From the NCBI RefSeq assembly GCF_014190915.1, contig NZ_JACHVU010000002.1, forward strand, positions 496,001 to 560,000: a DNA stretch of 64,000 nucleotides. Direction: 5' to 3'. This stretch comes from Mycolicibacterium iranicum. GTDB lineage: Bacteria; Actinomycetota; Actinomycetes; Mycobacteriales; Mycobacteriaceae. Position numbers and translations under genes: made by a program. Of this stretch, positions 51,787-60,370 are shown piece by piece. How positions within the stretch are numbered: the stretch's first letter is position 1; every line of letters starts with the position of its first letter. The notes under the pieces were generated by a model, which was given only the letters and a program-made list of their open reading frames with translations, searched no databases and was not told the DNA's origin.

Positions 51787-54700
51787 GTGGAGGTCATGTC
51801 CGCCGAGTCGACCGAGTTGTTCACCGGACCGCCGGACGCGCCGCGGCAGGTGGTCAGGGTCGACTACCGCGGGTGCACCGCCCCGACCCCGGTGCGCGTC
51901 GACGGCCCCGGCCTCGCCACGATCGGCGAGGCCGTCGCGCAGCCGGACGGGGCCTCGGTCGAGATCGCGGTGGAGGTCACCGACCCCGTCGTGGGCGAGC
52001 GACGCGCAGCGGTCGTGGCGACCGACGACGGCACATCGGCCAGATTCGCGTTCGACTTCACCGTCGCCGAGCCCGGCTGGACGATGTACATGGTCAGCCA
52101 CTTCCACTACGACCCGGTGTGGTGGAACACCCAGGCGGCCTACACGAGCCTGTGGACCGAGGATCCGCCCGGGCAGTGCCGCCAGACCAACGGCTTCGAG
52201 CTTGTCAGCGCGCACCTCGAGATGGCGCGCAGGGAGCCCGAATACAGATTCGTCCTGGCCGAGGTCGACTATCTCAAGCCGTTCTGGGACACCCATCCGT
52301 GGGAGCGCGACGACCTGCGACGGCTGATCCGCGAGGGTCGCGTGGAGATCATGGGCGGCACCTACAACGAGCCGAACACGAACCTGACGAACCCCGAGAC
52401 GACCATCCGGAACTTCGTGCACGGCATCGGTTTCCAACGGCACGTGCTCGGCGCCGAGCCGGCCACCGCCTGGCAACTGGACGCCTTCGGCCACGATCCG
52501 CAGTTCCCGGGCATGGCCGCCGACGCCGGACTGACCTCGAGCTCGTGGGCGCGGGGTCCGCACCACCAGTGGGGGCCGATGGCGGGCGACGGCGACCCCG
52601 AACGGATGCAGTTCGCCAGCGAGTTCGAGTGGATGGCGCCCTCGGGCCGCGGACTGCTGACCCACTACATGCCCGCCCATTACGCGGCGGGGTGGTGGAT
52701 GGATTCCGCGGCGTCGCTGCGCGAGGCCGAGGACGCCACCTACGCGCTGTTCACGAAGATGAAGCGAGTTGCGTTGACACGCAACGTGCTTCTGCCGGTG
52801 GGCACCGACTACACGCCGCCGAACAAGTGGGTCACCGACATCCACCGCGACTGGAACGCCCGCTACACGTGGCCGCGGTTCGTCTGCGCGCTGCCCCGCG
52901 AGTTCTTCGCCGCCGTCCGCGCCGAACTCGCCGAGCGCGGTGCCCGTCCGTCCCCGCAGACGCGGGACATGAACCCGATCTACACCGGCAAGGACGTCTC
53001 CTACATCGACACCAAGCAGGCGAACCGGGCCGCGGAGGTCGCCACGCTGGAGGCCGAGCAGTACGCCGTGTTCGCGGGTCTACTGACCGGTGCCACCTAT
53101 CCGGAGGCCGCGCTGGCGAAGTCGTGGGCGCAGCTGGTCTACGGGGCCCACCACGACGCGATCACCGGGTCGGAGTCCGATCAGGTGTACCTCGATCTGC
53201 TCACCGGCTGGCGCGACGCGTGGCAACTCGGCAGCGGCGCCCGAGCCCGCGCACTGGAGCTGCTGTCGGGGGCTGTCGACGGAACGGTGACGGTGTGGAA
53301 CCCGCTGGCGCACAAGCGTTCCGACATGGTGACCGTGCACCTGCCGGAGGGCTTCGCAGGGCGCGTGGTCGACCACGAGGGATGCGATGTCGCGGTGCTC
53401 GCCGGGCACGGCGGACGGTCGTTGACGTGGCTGGCGCGTGACGTCGCCTCGCTGGGCTGGCGTTCCTACCGCCTGATTGCCGGCGAGCCGACACTGGGGT
53501 GGGAACCGTTGGACGGCAACACCATCGCGAACGATTGCTACCGCGTACGTGCCGATCCCGCCCGGGGCGGTGCGGTGAGCTCGCTGTCGACGGGCGGGCG
53601 GGAGCTCCTCGCCGACGGGCGCGTGGGCAACGAGCTGGCCGTCTACGAGGAGTACTCCGCCCACCCCGCCGCCGGCGAAGGTCCGTGGCATCTGCTGCCG
53701 AAAGGTCCTGTGGTCACGTCGTCGCAGCATCCCGCCTCGTCGGTGCGGGCCTACCGCTGCGCACTCGGGGAGCGGCTCGTCGTCACCGGCGAAATCCCCG
53801 GACTGCTGCGGTACACCCAGACCGTGACGCTGTGGCACGGCGTCGACCGGGTGGACTGCCGAACCGTCGTCGACGAGTTCACCGGCGCCGACCGCCTGCT
53901 TCGGCTGCGCTGGCCGTGTCCGGTGCCCGGGGCGATGCCGGTCAGCGAGGTCGGCAACGCGGTGATCGGGCGCGGGTTCGCCCTCCTGCACGACCGGGAC
54001 TCCGGTGAATCCGTCGACACCGCAGCCTTTCCCTACACCCTGGACAACCCCGCCTACGGCTGGTTCGGTCTGTCGTCGGCGGTGCGGATCCGTTTCCGAG
54101 GAGGCGCCGCGCGGGCGGTGTCCGTGGCCGAGGTCATCTCACCGACCGGCGCCGAGCCCGAGGTCCGCGAGCTGGTGGCAGCGCTGGCACGGGCCGGGGT
54201 GACCGCGACCTGCACGGCGGCGGGTGCCCCTCGCTACGGTGACCTGTCAGTCGACTCCAATCTGCCGGACCTGCGGATCAGCATCGGCGGTCGTCATGAG
54301 AACGCGTTCACTGCAACGATTCTCGGTAACAGACCGGCCGGGGATCGCGCGTGGGTTTCCGCCACCGCGCCACTGCGTGAGGTGTGGGTACCCGGCGCCG
54401 ACCTGCGCGACCCCGCGGCGCTGCCCGTCCTGGTCGTCGGCGCGGACGGCGATGCGACGAACGCGCTTGCCGCGCTGATCGACGATCTGGCCGACGCCGA
54501 GGTGTTCGTCGACCAGGACGCCGACGAACCGTTCGAAGCCCGCACGGTCGCGGTGGTCAACCGCGGGGTGCCCGGCTTCGCCGTGGAGTCCGACGGAACC
54601 CTGCACACCTCGCTGATGCGCTCGTGCACGGGCTGGCCCTCGGGAACCTGGATCGACCCACCGTGCCGCACCGTACCCGACGGGTCGAACTTCCAGCTCC

Positions 54701-55917
54701 AGCATTGGACGCACACGTTCGACTATGCCGTGGTCGCGGCCGACGGTGACTGGCGCGACGCTCAGATGCCTGCCCGCAGTGCCGAATTCAACCAGCCGTT
54801 GACCGCCGTGGTGGCCCACCACGACGCGCAGAGCGGCGGTCTTCCGCCGTGGGGCTCCCTGCTGGAGGTGCACCCCGAGCGGGCCGTGCGGATCGGGGCC
54901 GTCAAAGCGCTCGGCAACCCGACTGCGAGCGCCAGCGCCGTGGCGGCGGATCCGTCGCGCGGGGTGGCGATCCGCATCGTCGAGACCCTGGGGCGCGCCA
55001 CGGAAGCCTCGGTGCAGTCGGGGCTGCGCGACATCTCGCACACCCAACACCTCGACCTGATCGAGGAACCCCTCGCCGAGAGCTCCGGGGTGGCGCGCCT
55101 GCACGGATATGAGATGTGCACGCTGCGAACACAACTCAACCTCCCGCGGGTGCATGACGCCGAGCAGGTGTCGCTGGCCCCCGACGCGGAGCCGGTGCAA
55201 CCCCTCTATGCCAGATACTGGCTGCACAACCGCGGGCCGGCGCCGCTGGGCGGTCTGCCCGTCGTGGCCCATCTGCATCCACACCGTCGTGTCGCCGAGG
55301 GCGGCGACACCGTCGGGTTACGGCTCACCGCCGCCAGCGACGCCACCGGTACTGCCGTGCACGGCCGGGTGCGGTTGGTGGGGCCGCCCGGGTGGGGGAT
55401 CAGCGTGGACGAGCTCCCGTTCGTGCTGCCGCCCGGCGGTCATCTGGAGTCGGCGGTGGAGCTGGGGGTGCCCGAGGGCGCTGCGCCCGGCCTGTATCCG
55501 GTGCTCGCCGAGCTGGCAGCCACGGGCGCCGCCATCCCGGCGTCGTGGCATCAAACCGTCGAAGACGTCGCCGTGCTGTCGGTCGGCCGGCACGACGACG
55601 TTCTGCTGCGCGTGGTGCACGACCCGCACCCTGTCGACATCGCGGCCGGGGAGATCGCCCGGCTCAGCGTTACCGTCGGCACCGACGCGTACGCCGATCT
55701 GACCGTGGAGGCCCACGTCATCTCACCCTGGGGCACGTGGGAATGGTTGAGCCCCAACATCGTCGGCGGCATCGTGCCCGCGCGGGGAACCGTCGAGCTG
55801 AGGTTCGAGGTCGCACCGCCGCCCTGGACCGAGCCGGGACGCTGGTGGGCACTGGTTCGCGTGGCGTGCGCGGGCGCACTGCGCTACTCGGAGTGCGTGC
55901 CGGTGGTCGTGCGATGA
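51787..55917 (+). CDS. Alpha-mannosidase, glycoside hydrolase family 38
   Basis: A 1376-residue GH38 retaining alpha-mannosidase. The zinc and catalytic residues are present: SHFHYDPVWW (His107, Asp109), WQLDAFGHDPQF (nucleophile Asp232), and YGAHHDAITGSE (the last zinc His). After the catalytic barrel come the mid helical and beta-sandwich domains, and the C-terminal part (about 1160-1376) has repeated NEW-like beta domains. It is the equivalent of Rv0648 (1215 aa). A role in trimming mannose from lipoarabinomannan or other glycans is inferred. Start GTG at 51787; ATG at 51796 is the alternative. It overlaps the next gene by 4 bp. Confidence 0.92.
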   Translation: MEVMSAESTELFTGPPDAPRQVVRVDYRGCTAPTPVRVDGPGLATIGEAVAQPDGASVEIAVEVTDPVVGERRAAVVATDDGTSARFAFDFTVAEPGWTMYMVSHFHYDPVWWNTQAAYTSLWTEDPPGQCRQTNGFELVSAHLEMARREPEYRFVLAEVDYLKPFWDTHPWERDDLRRLIREGRVEIMGGTYNEPNTNLTNPETTIRNFVHGIGFQRHVLGAEPATAWQLDAFGHDPQFPGMAADAGLTSSSWARGPHHQWGPMAGDGDPERMQFASEFEWMAPSGRGLLTHYMPAHYAAGWWMDSAASLREAEDATYALFTKMKRVALTRNVLLPVGTDYTPPNKWVTDIHRDWNARYTWPRFVCALPREFFAAVRAELAERGARPSPQTRDMNPIYTGKDVSYIDTKQANRAAEVATLEAEQYAVFAGLLTGATYPEAALAKSWAQLVYGAHHDAITGSESDQVYLDLLTGWRDAWQLGSGARARALELLSGAVDGTVTVWNPLAHKRSDMVTVHLPEGFAGRVVDHEGCDVAVLAGHGGRSLTWLARDVASLGWRSYRLIAGEPTLGWEPLDGNTIANDCYRVRADPARGGAVSSLSTGGRELLADGRVGNELAVYEEYSAHPAAGEGPWHLLPKGPVVTSSQHPASSVRAYRCALGERLVVTGEIPGLLRYTQTVTLWHGVDRVDCRTVVDEFTGADRLLRLRWPCPVPGAMPVSEVGNAVIGRGFALLHDRDSGESVDTAAFPYTLDNPAYGWFGLSSAVRIRFRGGAARAVSVAEVISPTGAEPEVRELVAALARAGVTATCTAAGAPRYGDLSVDSNLPDLRISIGGRHENAFTATILGNRPAGDRAWVSATAPLREVWVPGADLRDPAALPVLVVGADGDATNALAALIDDLADAEVFVDQDADEPFEARTVAVVNRGVPGFAVESDGTLHTSLMRSCTGWPSGTWIDPPCRTVPDGSNFQLQHWTHTFDYAVVAADGDWRDAQMPARSAEFNQPLTAVVAHHDAQSGGLPPWGSLLEVHPERAVRIGAVKALGNPTASASAVAADPSRGVAIRIVETLGRATEASVQSGLRDISHTQHLDLIEEPLAESSGVARLHGYEMCTLRTQLNLPRVHDAEQVSLAPDAEPVQPLYARYWLHNRGPAPLGGLPVVAHLHPHRRVAEGGDTVGLRLTAASDATGTAVHGRVRLVGPPGWGISVDELPFVLPPGGHLESAVELGVPEGAAPGLYPVLAELAATGAAIPASWHQTVEDVAVLSVGRHDDVLLRVVHDPHPVDIAAGEIARLSVTVGTDAYADLTVEAHVISPWGTWEWLSPNIVGGIVPARGTVELRFEVAPPPWTEPGRWWALVRVACAGALRYSECVPVVVR

Positions 55918-56513
55918 GCGCCGTGGCGGCGACGGTCGGCGCGGAGGTCGTCACGGTCGCCGAGGTCGACGCCCGCGAACGCGCCCTCAGGGCCGGTGGC
56001 GGCGGGCATGCGCTGCCGCGTCCGGGTACCAGCGAAGCGCGGCAGCTGCGCCGCTGGCTGACCCAGCTGCTCATCGCCGAACGGGTCGTCGCCGCGGTGC
56101 CCGCCGACGGGGCGTGCCTGCCGACGGAGGACGACCTGCTGCCCGACGCCGTGGCGCGCATGGAGGTCGGCAGCATCGCGGCGGCAACTCTCGCGACATC
56201 GCACGCCCGCGCGGTCTACGCCACCGTGACCGCAGAGGTCGTCGTGCCCGCCGAGGCCGTCGCCGACTATTACGTGCGCAACCCGAAGCGGTTCGCCGTC
56301 GCCACGGCCGGGCCAGGAGGGTGGCAGGCCTCAGCGCCCGCTCCGACGTTCGACGAGGTGCGCGACACGATCCATGCGCACCTGCTCGCCGCCGCCCGCC
56401 GCCGCACCTACCGCCGCTGGCTCGATGCCCGGTGCGCCACGCTGGCCACGCCGGCCCCCGGTTACGAGCATCCGGGGGACCCGAGGCAGCCCGACAACAC
56501 CCACAGGCACTGA
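55914..56513 (+). CDS. SurA/PpiC N-terminal-like protein (Rv0649 position)
   Basis: A 199-residue protein. The fold markers look like the chaperone part of SurA/PpiC-type peptidyl-prolyl isomerases: VVTVAEVDARERALRAG, LRRWLTQLLIAERVV, then VPAEAVADYYVRNPKRF, and a C-terminal FDEVRDTIHAHLLAAARRRT helix. The parvulin domain is absent, and there is no signal peptide. The M. tuberculosis gene in this place is named fabD2 (malonyl transferase), but I see no GHSLG-type serine motif. The function is unknown. ATG at 55914 overlaps the mannosidase stop as ATGA; the ROK gene follows after 16 bp. Confidence 0.75.
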   Translation: MSAVAATVGAEVVTVAEVDARERALRAGGGGHALPRPGTSEARQLRRWLTQLLIAERVVAAVPADGACLPTEDDLLPDAVARMEVGSIAAATLATSHARAVYATVTAEVVVPAEAVADYYVRNPKRFAVATAGPGGWQASAPAPTFDEVRDTIHAHLLAAARRRTYRRWLDARCATLATPAPGYEHPGDPRQPDNTHRH

Positions 56514-56529
56514 GGAAGCGAGGGTCCCG

Positions 56530-57438
56530 ATGAGCGATCTCACGCTGGCGCTGGATGTGGGCGGTACGAAGATCGCCGCAGGCCTCGTGCGCGCCGACGG
56601 GACGCTCGCGCACCGCCGTCAGCTGCCGACACCCGACGGGGACGCCGACACGGTGTGGGCCACGGCCGCGGCGCTGCTGACCGACACCCTGGCCGAGGCC
56701 GACGGACCGGTCGGAGGTGTCGGCATCGGCTCGGCGGGTCCGATCGACGTGCCGAACGGCACCGTCAGTCCGATCAACATCGTCGAATGGCAACGCTTTC
56801 CGATCGTGGAGCGGGCGGCCGCGGTCACCGGGCTTCCCGTGCTGCTCGGCGGCGACGGACTGTGCATGGCCCTGGGGGAGTGGTGGCGTGGCGCCGGACG
56901 CGGGGCGGGTCACCTGTTGGGGATGGTGGTGTCGACGGGGATCGGCGGGGGCCTCGTCGCCGACGGTGTGCCGTTCCACGGCAGGACGGGCAATGCGGGC
57001 CATGTCGGTCACGTCGTCGTCGAACCGGATGGCGCGTTGTGCACCTGCGGTGGACACGGGTGCATCGAGACCGTCGCCTCGGGTCCGCACCTGGCGCAGT
57101 GGGCCCGCGAGCAGGGGTGGGTCGCGCCACCCGGCGCCGATGCGAAGGAACTCGCCGAGGCGGCCGCGCGCGGCGACGCGGTGGCGCGGCAGGCGTTCCA
57201 CCGCGGAGGCGACGCGCTCGCGCGGATGATCGCGTCGGTGGCCGCGGTGTGCGACCTGGACCTTGTCGTCGTCGGCGGTGGGGTCTCCAGGGCGGGGGCG
57301 ATACTGTTCGAGCCGCTGCGCGAGGCGCTTGCCGCGTACGCCGGGCTGGACTTCATCCGGGGTCTGCGCGTGGTGCCCGCCGAACTCGGTGGGGACGCCG
57401 GCCTGGTCGGTGCTGCCGCGCTGGCGCGTTTTGGCTGA
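56530..57438 (+). CDS. ROK family sugar kinase
   Basis: A 302-residue ROK protein with kinase features: the N-terminal phosphate loop LDVGGTKIAAG (residues 8-18), GIGSAGPIDVPNGTV, the sugar-binding NAGHVGH, and the zinc motif CTCGGHGCIE. There is no N-terminal HTH, so it is an enzyme, not a regulator. Glucose or N-acylmannosamine/mannose-type sugars are possible; the neighbouring mannosidase suggests a mannose-related role (inference). ATG at 56530. It ends the three-gene mannosidase operon. Confidence 0.88.
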   Translation: MSDLTLALDVGGTKIAAGLVRADGTLAHRRQLPTPDGDADTVWATAAALLTDTLAEADGPVGGVGIGSAGPIDVPNGTVSPINIVEWQRFPIVERAAAVTGLPVLLGGDGLCMALGEWWRGAGRGAGHLLGMVVSTGIGGGLVADGVPFHGRTGNAGHVGHVVVEPDGALCTCGGHGCIETVASGPHLAQWAREQGWVAPPGADAKELAEAAARGDAVARQAFHRGGDALARMIASVAAVCDLDLVVVGGGVSRAGAILFEPLREALAAYAGLDFIRGLRVVPAELGGDAGLVGAAALARFG

Positions 57439-57454
57439 TCGGGCCGCGACGCGC

Positions 57455-57460
57455 TATTCT
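57455..57460 (+). promoter_or_regulatory. Putative -10 element of the rplJ-rplL operon
   Basis: TATTCT fits TAnnnT and lies in a promoter-like spot just after the ROK gene. It would start a leader of about 230 nt before rplJ. Confidence 0.4.
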
Positions 57461-57559
57461 TTCCGGGTTCCACCGAAGACCGTCGGTCACCGATGAGCGC
57501 TCGTCGCTCGTGAATCGGTTGAAGGTCCGGGATTCCCCGGCGGCCCACGCAGGAGGACG

Positions 57560-57628
57560 AGGCCAGTACGTGTCACACGTGCTCAGCGCTTATCGAGAAG
57601 TGCGCCCCGACCTGTCTGCGTCGGGGCG
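57560..57628 (+). promoter_or_regulatory. rplJ leader with attenuator-like hairpin
   Basis: In the leader before rplJ, a 9-bp perfect hairpin CGCCCCGAC / GTCGGGGCG (57603-57611 and 57620-57628) is followed by GTTCGTCATTT. Upstream of it, GGCCAGTACGTGTCACACGTGC contains an ACGTG/CACGT stem. The layout fits L10-L7/L12 autoregulation by leader RNA, known in other bacteria; the binding structure cannot be proved by eye. Confidence 0.5.
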
Positions 57629-57696
57629 TTCGTCATTTCCGGCCCCTCGTTTCCGTCGTCGTTGGTGGACATCCCAACCATCACGAGGAGGCAAGC

Positions 57697-58236
57697 ATGG
57701 CCAAGGCTGACAAGGCCACCGCGGTCGCCGACATCGCCGAGAAGTTCAAGGAGTCGACGGCCACCGTCGTCACCGAGTACCGCGGCCTGACGGTGTCCCA
57801 CCTTGCCGAGCTGCGTAGGTCGCTGGGGACATCCACGACCTACACCGTTGCCAAGAACACCCTGGTGAAGCGTGCGGCAGCCGAAGCCGGCATCGAGGGG
57901 CTCGACGAGCTCTTCGCCGGCCCGACGGCCATCGCGTTCATCGAGGGTGAGCCGGTCGACGCTGCCAAGGCGATCAAGAAGTTCGCCAAGGACAACAAGG
58001 CGCTGATCGTCAAGGGCGGCTACATGGACGGTCGCGCACTGTCCGTCGCCGAGGTCGAGAAGATCGCCGACCTCGAATCGCGCGAGGTTCTGCTGTCCAA
58101 GCTGGCCGGCGCGATGAAGGCGAAGCAATCCCAGACCGCGGCGCTGTTCGCAGCTCCCGCGTCTCAGATCGCTCGCCTGGCCGCAGCTCTGCAAGAGAAG
58201 AAGGCCGGCTCGGACGACTCCGCGCCCGCCGCATAA
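57697..58236 (+). CDS. rplJ: 50S ribosomal protein L10
   Basis: A 179-residue L10, which anchors L7/L12 dimers to the ribosome. The N-terminal rRNA-binding part has [20 protein letters not shown] and [13 protein letters not shown]. The C-terminal helix (about 150-170) binds L7/L12. Start ATG at 57697 with GGAGGCAAGC upstream. It is cotranscribed with rplL 39 bp on. Confidence 0.97.
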   Translation: MAKADKATAVADIAEKFKESTATVVTEYRGLTVSHLAELRRSLGTSTTYTVAKNTLVKRAAAEAGIEGLDELFAGPTAIAFIEGEPVDAAKAIKKFAKDNKALIVKGGYMDGRALSVAEVEKIADLESREVLLSKLAGAMKAKQSQTAALFAAPASQIARLAAALQEKKAGSDDSAPAA

Positions 58237-58275
58237 CCCCATACCAACCAAGAAGTAACTAGGAAGGACCATCAC

Positions 58276-58668
58276 ATGGCCAAGCTGTCCACCGACGAAC
58301 TGCTCGACGCGTTCAAGGAAATGACCCTGCTCGAGCTCTCGGAGTTCGTGAAGCAGTTCGAGGAGACCTTCGACGTCACCGCCGCGGCGCCCGTCGCCGT
58401 CGCCGCTGCCGGCCCCGCCGCCGGTGGTGCCCCGGCCGAGGCCGCCGAGGAGCAGTCGGAGTTCGACGTCATCCTCGAGGCCGCCGGCGAGAAGAAGATC
58501 GGCGTCATCAAGGTCGTCCGCGAGATCGTCTCGGGCCTGGGCCTGAAGGAAGCCAAGGATCTCGTCGACAGCGCGCCCAAGCCGCTGCTGGAGAAGGTCA
58601 ACAAGGAAGCCGCCGACGACGCCAAGGCCAAGCTCGAGGCCGCCGGCGCTTCGGTGTCCGTCAAGTAA
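58276..58668 (+). CDS. rplL: 50S ribosomal protein L7/L12
   Basis: A 130-residue L7/L12. It has the N-terminal dimer domain ([20 protein letters not shown]), an Ala-rich hinge ([20 protein letters not shown]), and the C-terminal GTPase-factor binding domain ([20 protein letters not shown]). Start ATG at 58276 with AGGAAGG upstream. A strong terminator follows. Confidence 0.98.
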   Translation: MAKLSTDELLDAFKEMTLLELSEFVKQFEETFDVTAAAPVAVAAAGPAAGGAPAEAAEEQSEFDVILEAAGEKKIGVIKVVREIVSGLGLKEAKDLVDSAPKPLLEKVNKEAADDAKAKLEAAGASVSVK

Positions 58669-58708
58669 GACGACATTGTCGTCGGCTTCAACCGCCGACG
58701 TCAGCTGT

Positions 58709-58737
58709 GGGGCCGGTCTGGCAAACAGACCGGCCCC
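58709..58737 (+). terminator. Rho-independent terminator after rplL
   Basis: A perfect 12-bp stem GGGGCCGGTCTG / CAGACCGGCCCC with loop GCAAA, followed by GCCGTTTTTT. Confidence 0.95.
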
Positions 58738-58811
58738 GCCGTTTTTTCTGTCAGAATGTGCGTCGCACTGTTCTCACTGTGTTCGCAGACCGTGTGTGGC
58801 GCTGCGGGCGG

Positions 58812-58817
58812 GTAGGT
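58812..58817 (+). promoter_or_regulatory. Putative -10 element for mkl
   Basis: TAGGTT fits TAnnnT and ends 4 nt before the GTG at 58822, so the mkl message could be leaderless. Confidence 0.4.
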
Positions 58818-58821
58818 TACA

Positions 58822-59967
58822 GTGACTCAAGCCACAGGCGGGGTACCTGTGACGAAGCGTTCGGCGTTGGCGAGAGGATTTCGCGTGGGTATCGGCATTC
58901 AGGTGGAGGGGCTGACCAAGTCCTTCGGATCCCAGCGAATCTGGGAGGACGTCACCTTCGATCTGCCCGCAGGTGAGGTCAGTGTTCTCCTCGGCCCGTC
59001 GGGTACCGGCAAGTCGGTGTTCCTGAAGTCGCTGATCGGGCTGCTGCGGCCCGAGCGCGGCAAGATCGTCGTCGACGGCACGAACATCATCGAGTGCTCG
59101 GCCAAGGAGCTCTACGAGATCCGCACGCTGTTCGGCGTGATGTTCCAGGACGGCGCGCTGTTCGGATCCATGAGCCTGTACGACAACACCGCGTTCCCGC
59201 TTCGTGAGCACACGAAGAAGAAGGAATCGGAGATCCGCCAGATCGTCATGGAGAAGCTCGACCTGGTGGGTCTGGGCGGTGACGAGGACAAGTTCCCGGG
59301 TGAGATCTCCGGCGGTATGCGCAAGCGCGCAGGCCTGGCCCGCTCGCTGGTGCTGGACCCGCAGATCATCCTCTGCGACGAGCCGGACTCCGGTCTGGAT
59401 CCCGTGCGTACCGCCTACCTGTCTCAGCTCCTGATCGACATCAACGCCCAGATCGACTGCACGATCCTCATCGTGACGCACAACATCAACATCGCCCGCA
59501 CGGTGCCCGACAACATGGGCATGCTGTTCCGCAAGCACCTGGTGATGTTCGGTCCTCGCGAGGTGCTGCTCACCAGCGACGAGCCCGTCGTCAAGCAGTT
59601 CCTCAACGGCCGCCGAATCGGGCCGATCGGTATGTCCGAGGAGAAGGACGAGTCGACGATGGCCGAAGAGCAGGCCATGGTCGACGCCGGTCACCATGAC
59701 GGTGGCACCGAAGAGATCGAGGGCGTGCCGCCGCAGGTCATGGCGACCCCCGGTATGCCCGAGCGCAAGGCCGTCGGGCGTCGGCAGGCCCGTGTCCGCG
59801 AGATCATGCACACGCTGCCGCCGGCTGCACAGGAAGCGATCCGCGCGGATCTCGACGGCACCAACAAGAACTCGGCGAACGGCTACGGCGGCGAGACAAC
59901 CACGCCGCACCAGCGTCACGACGACGAGACCCCGACCGGGCGTATCCCGGTCAGCGGCGAGCGCTGA
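58822..59967 (+). CDS. mkl: Mce transporter ATPase Mkl/MceG
   Basis: A 381-residue ABC ATPase. Walker A is GPSGTGKS (58-65), the signature is SGGMRKRAGLARSL, and Walker B is IILCDEPDSGLDP, the MlaF/MceG subtype (Asp-Ser-Gly-Leu). The C-terminal 110 residues are a long extension, acidic and Met/Pro-rich, that is typical of MceG. In mycobacteria this ATPase energises the Mce systems through YrbE proteins. Start GTG at 58822; GTG at 58849 (VTKRSAL) is possible. The substrate of the mce operon at 6.8-14.7 kb would depend on it if the missing permeases exist elsewhere. Confidence 0.94.
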   Translation: MTQATGGVPVTKRSALARGFRVGIGIQVEGLTKSFGSQRIWEDVTFDLPAGEVSVLLGPSGTGKSVFLKSLIGLLRPERGKIVVDGTNIIECSAKELYEIRTLFGVMFQDGALFGSMSLYDNTAFPLREHTKKKESEIRQIVMEKLDLVGLGGDEDKFPGEISGGMRKRAGLARSLVLDPQIILCDEPDSGLDPVRTAYLSQLLIDINAQIDCTILIVTHNINIARTVPDNMGMLFRKHLVMFGPREVLLTSDEPVVKQFLNGRRIGPIGMSEEKDESTMAEEQAMVDAGHHDGGTEEIEGVPPQVMATPGMPERKAVGRRQARVREIMHTLPPAAQEAIRADLDGTNKNSANGYGGETTTPHQRHDDETPTGRIPVSGER

Positions 59968-59990
59968 GCTCTCACCCACCGACACCCCTG

Positions 59991-60017
59991 ACACCGCCCG
60001 GCACTGCCGGGCGGTGT
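59991..60017 (+). terminator. Terminator-like hairpin after mkl
   Basis: A 12-bp perfect stem ACACCGCCCGGC / GCCGGGCGGTGT with loop ACT, followed by TGTCGTCTGTG. It lies 24 bp after the mkl stop. Confidence 0.8.
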
Positions 60018-60118
60018 TGTCGTCTGTGCCCCGGCAGCGCGAATTCAGCAACGCCGGATGCCAGGCGTTCCGTGACATGGTGAAATCAGTGGGAATATTG
60101 TGACTGCCGTTGCTGAAC

Positions 60119-60157
60119 CTAGGCACCTGCGTACGGAAATTCTTTTGCAGTGCCTAG
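60119..60157. repeat. Inverted repeat / hairpin in the intergenic region
   Basis: CTAGGCAC-C-TGC ... GCA-GTGCCTAG can pair over 11 bp with one bulged C and a 16-nt loop. It could be an operator, or the end of a small RNA, but no T-tract follows. Confidence 0.5.
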
Positions 60158-60255
60158 CAAAACTGGAACGTGTTCTTTACCAAGGTCATTGCGTTGTCCG
60201 CGAACAGTCCCTTTGAGCAGCTCCGGCGCTGACGTCAATTTCGTCTCGTTCGATC

Positions 60256-60284
60256 TTGAACTTTGGTCTGACTGGCTATACAGT
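60256..60284 (+). promoter_or_regulatory. Promoter of the first secreted hydrolase
   Basis: TTGAAC (60256-60261), 17-bp spacer, TACAGT (60279-60284). Transcription would start near 60291, giving an 80-nt leader. Confidence 0.55.
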
Positions 60285-60370
60285 TTGCCAGAATCGCGCG
60301 TCCGTGCGGAAAAGCCCAGGTTGAAGTCCTCTGCCCGGTGGAACCCCGCGATCACTACACCAGGAGAGAC

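Larger units (their letters stand above)
60018..60370. other. Non-coding AT-richer region before the secreted hydrolases
   Basis: This 353-bp stretch has visibly lower GC than its neighbours and no supported gene. It holds an 8-bp inverted repeat CTAGGCAC / GTGCCTAG (60119-60126 and 60150-60157) that extends to 11 bp with one bulged C, and a promoter near 60256. Anything else is unclear. Confidence 0.5.
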
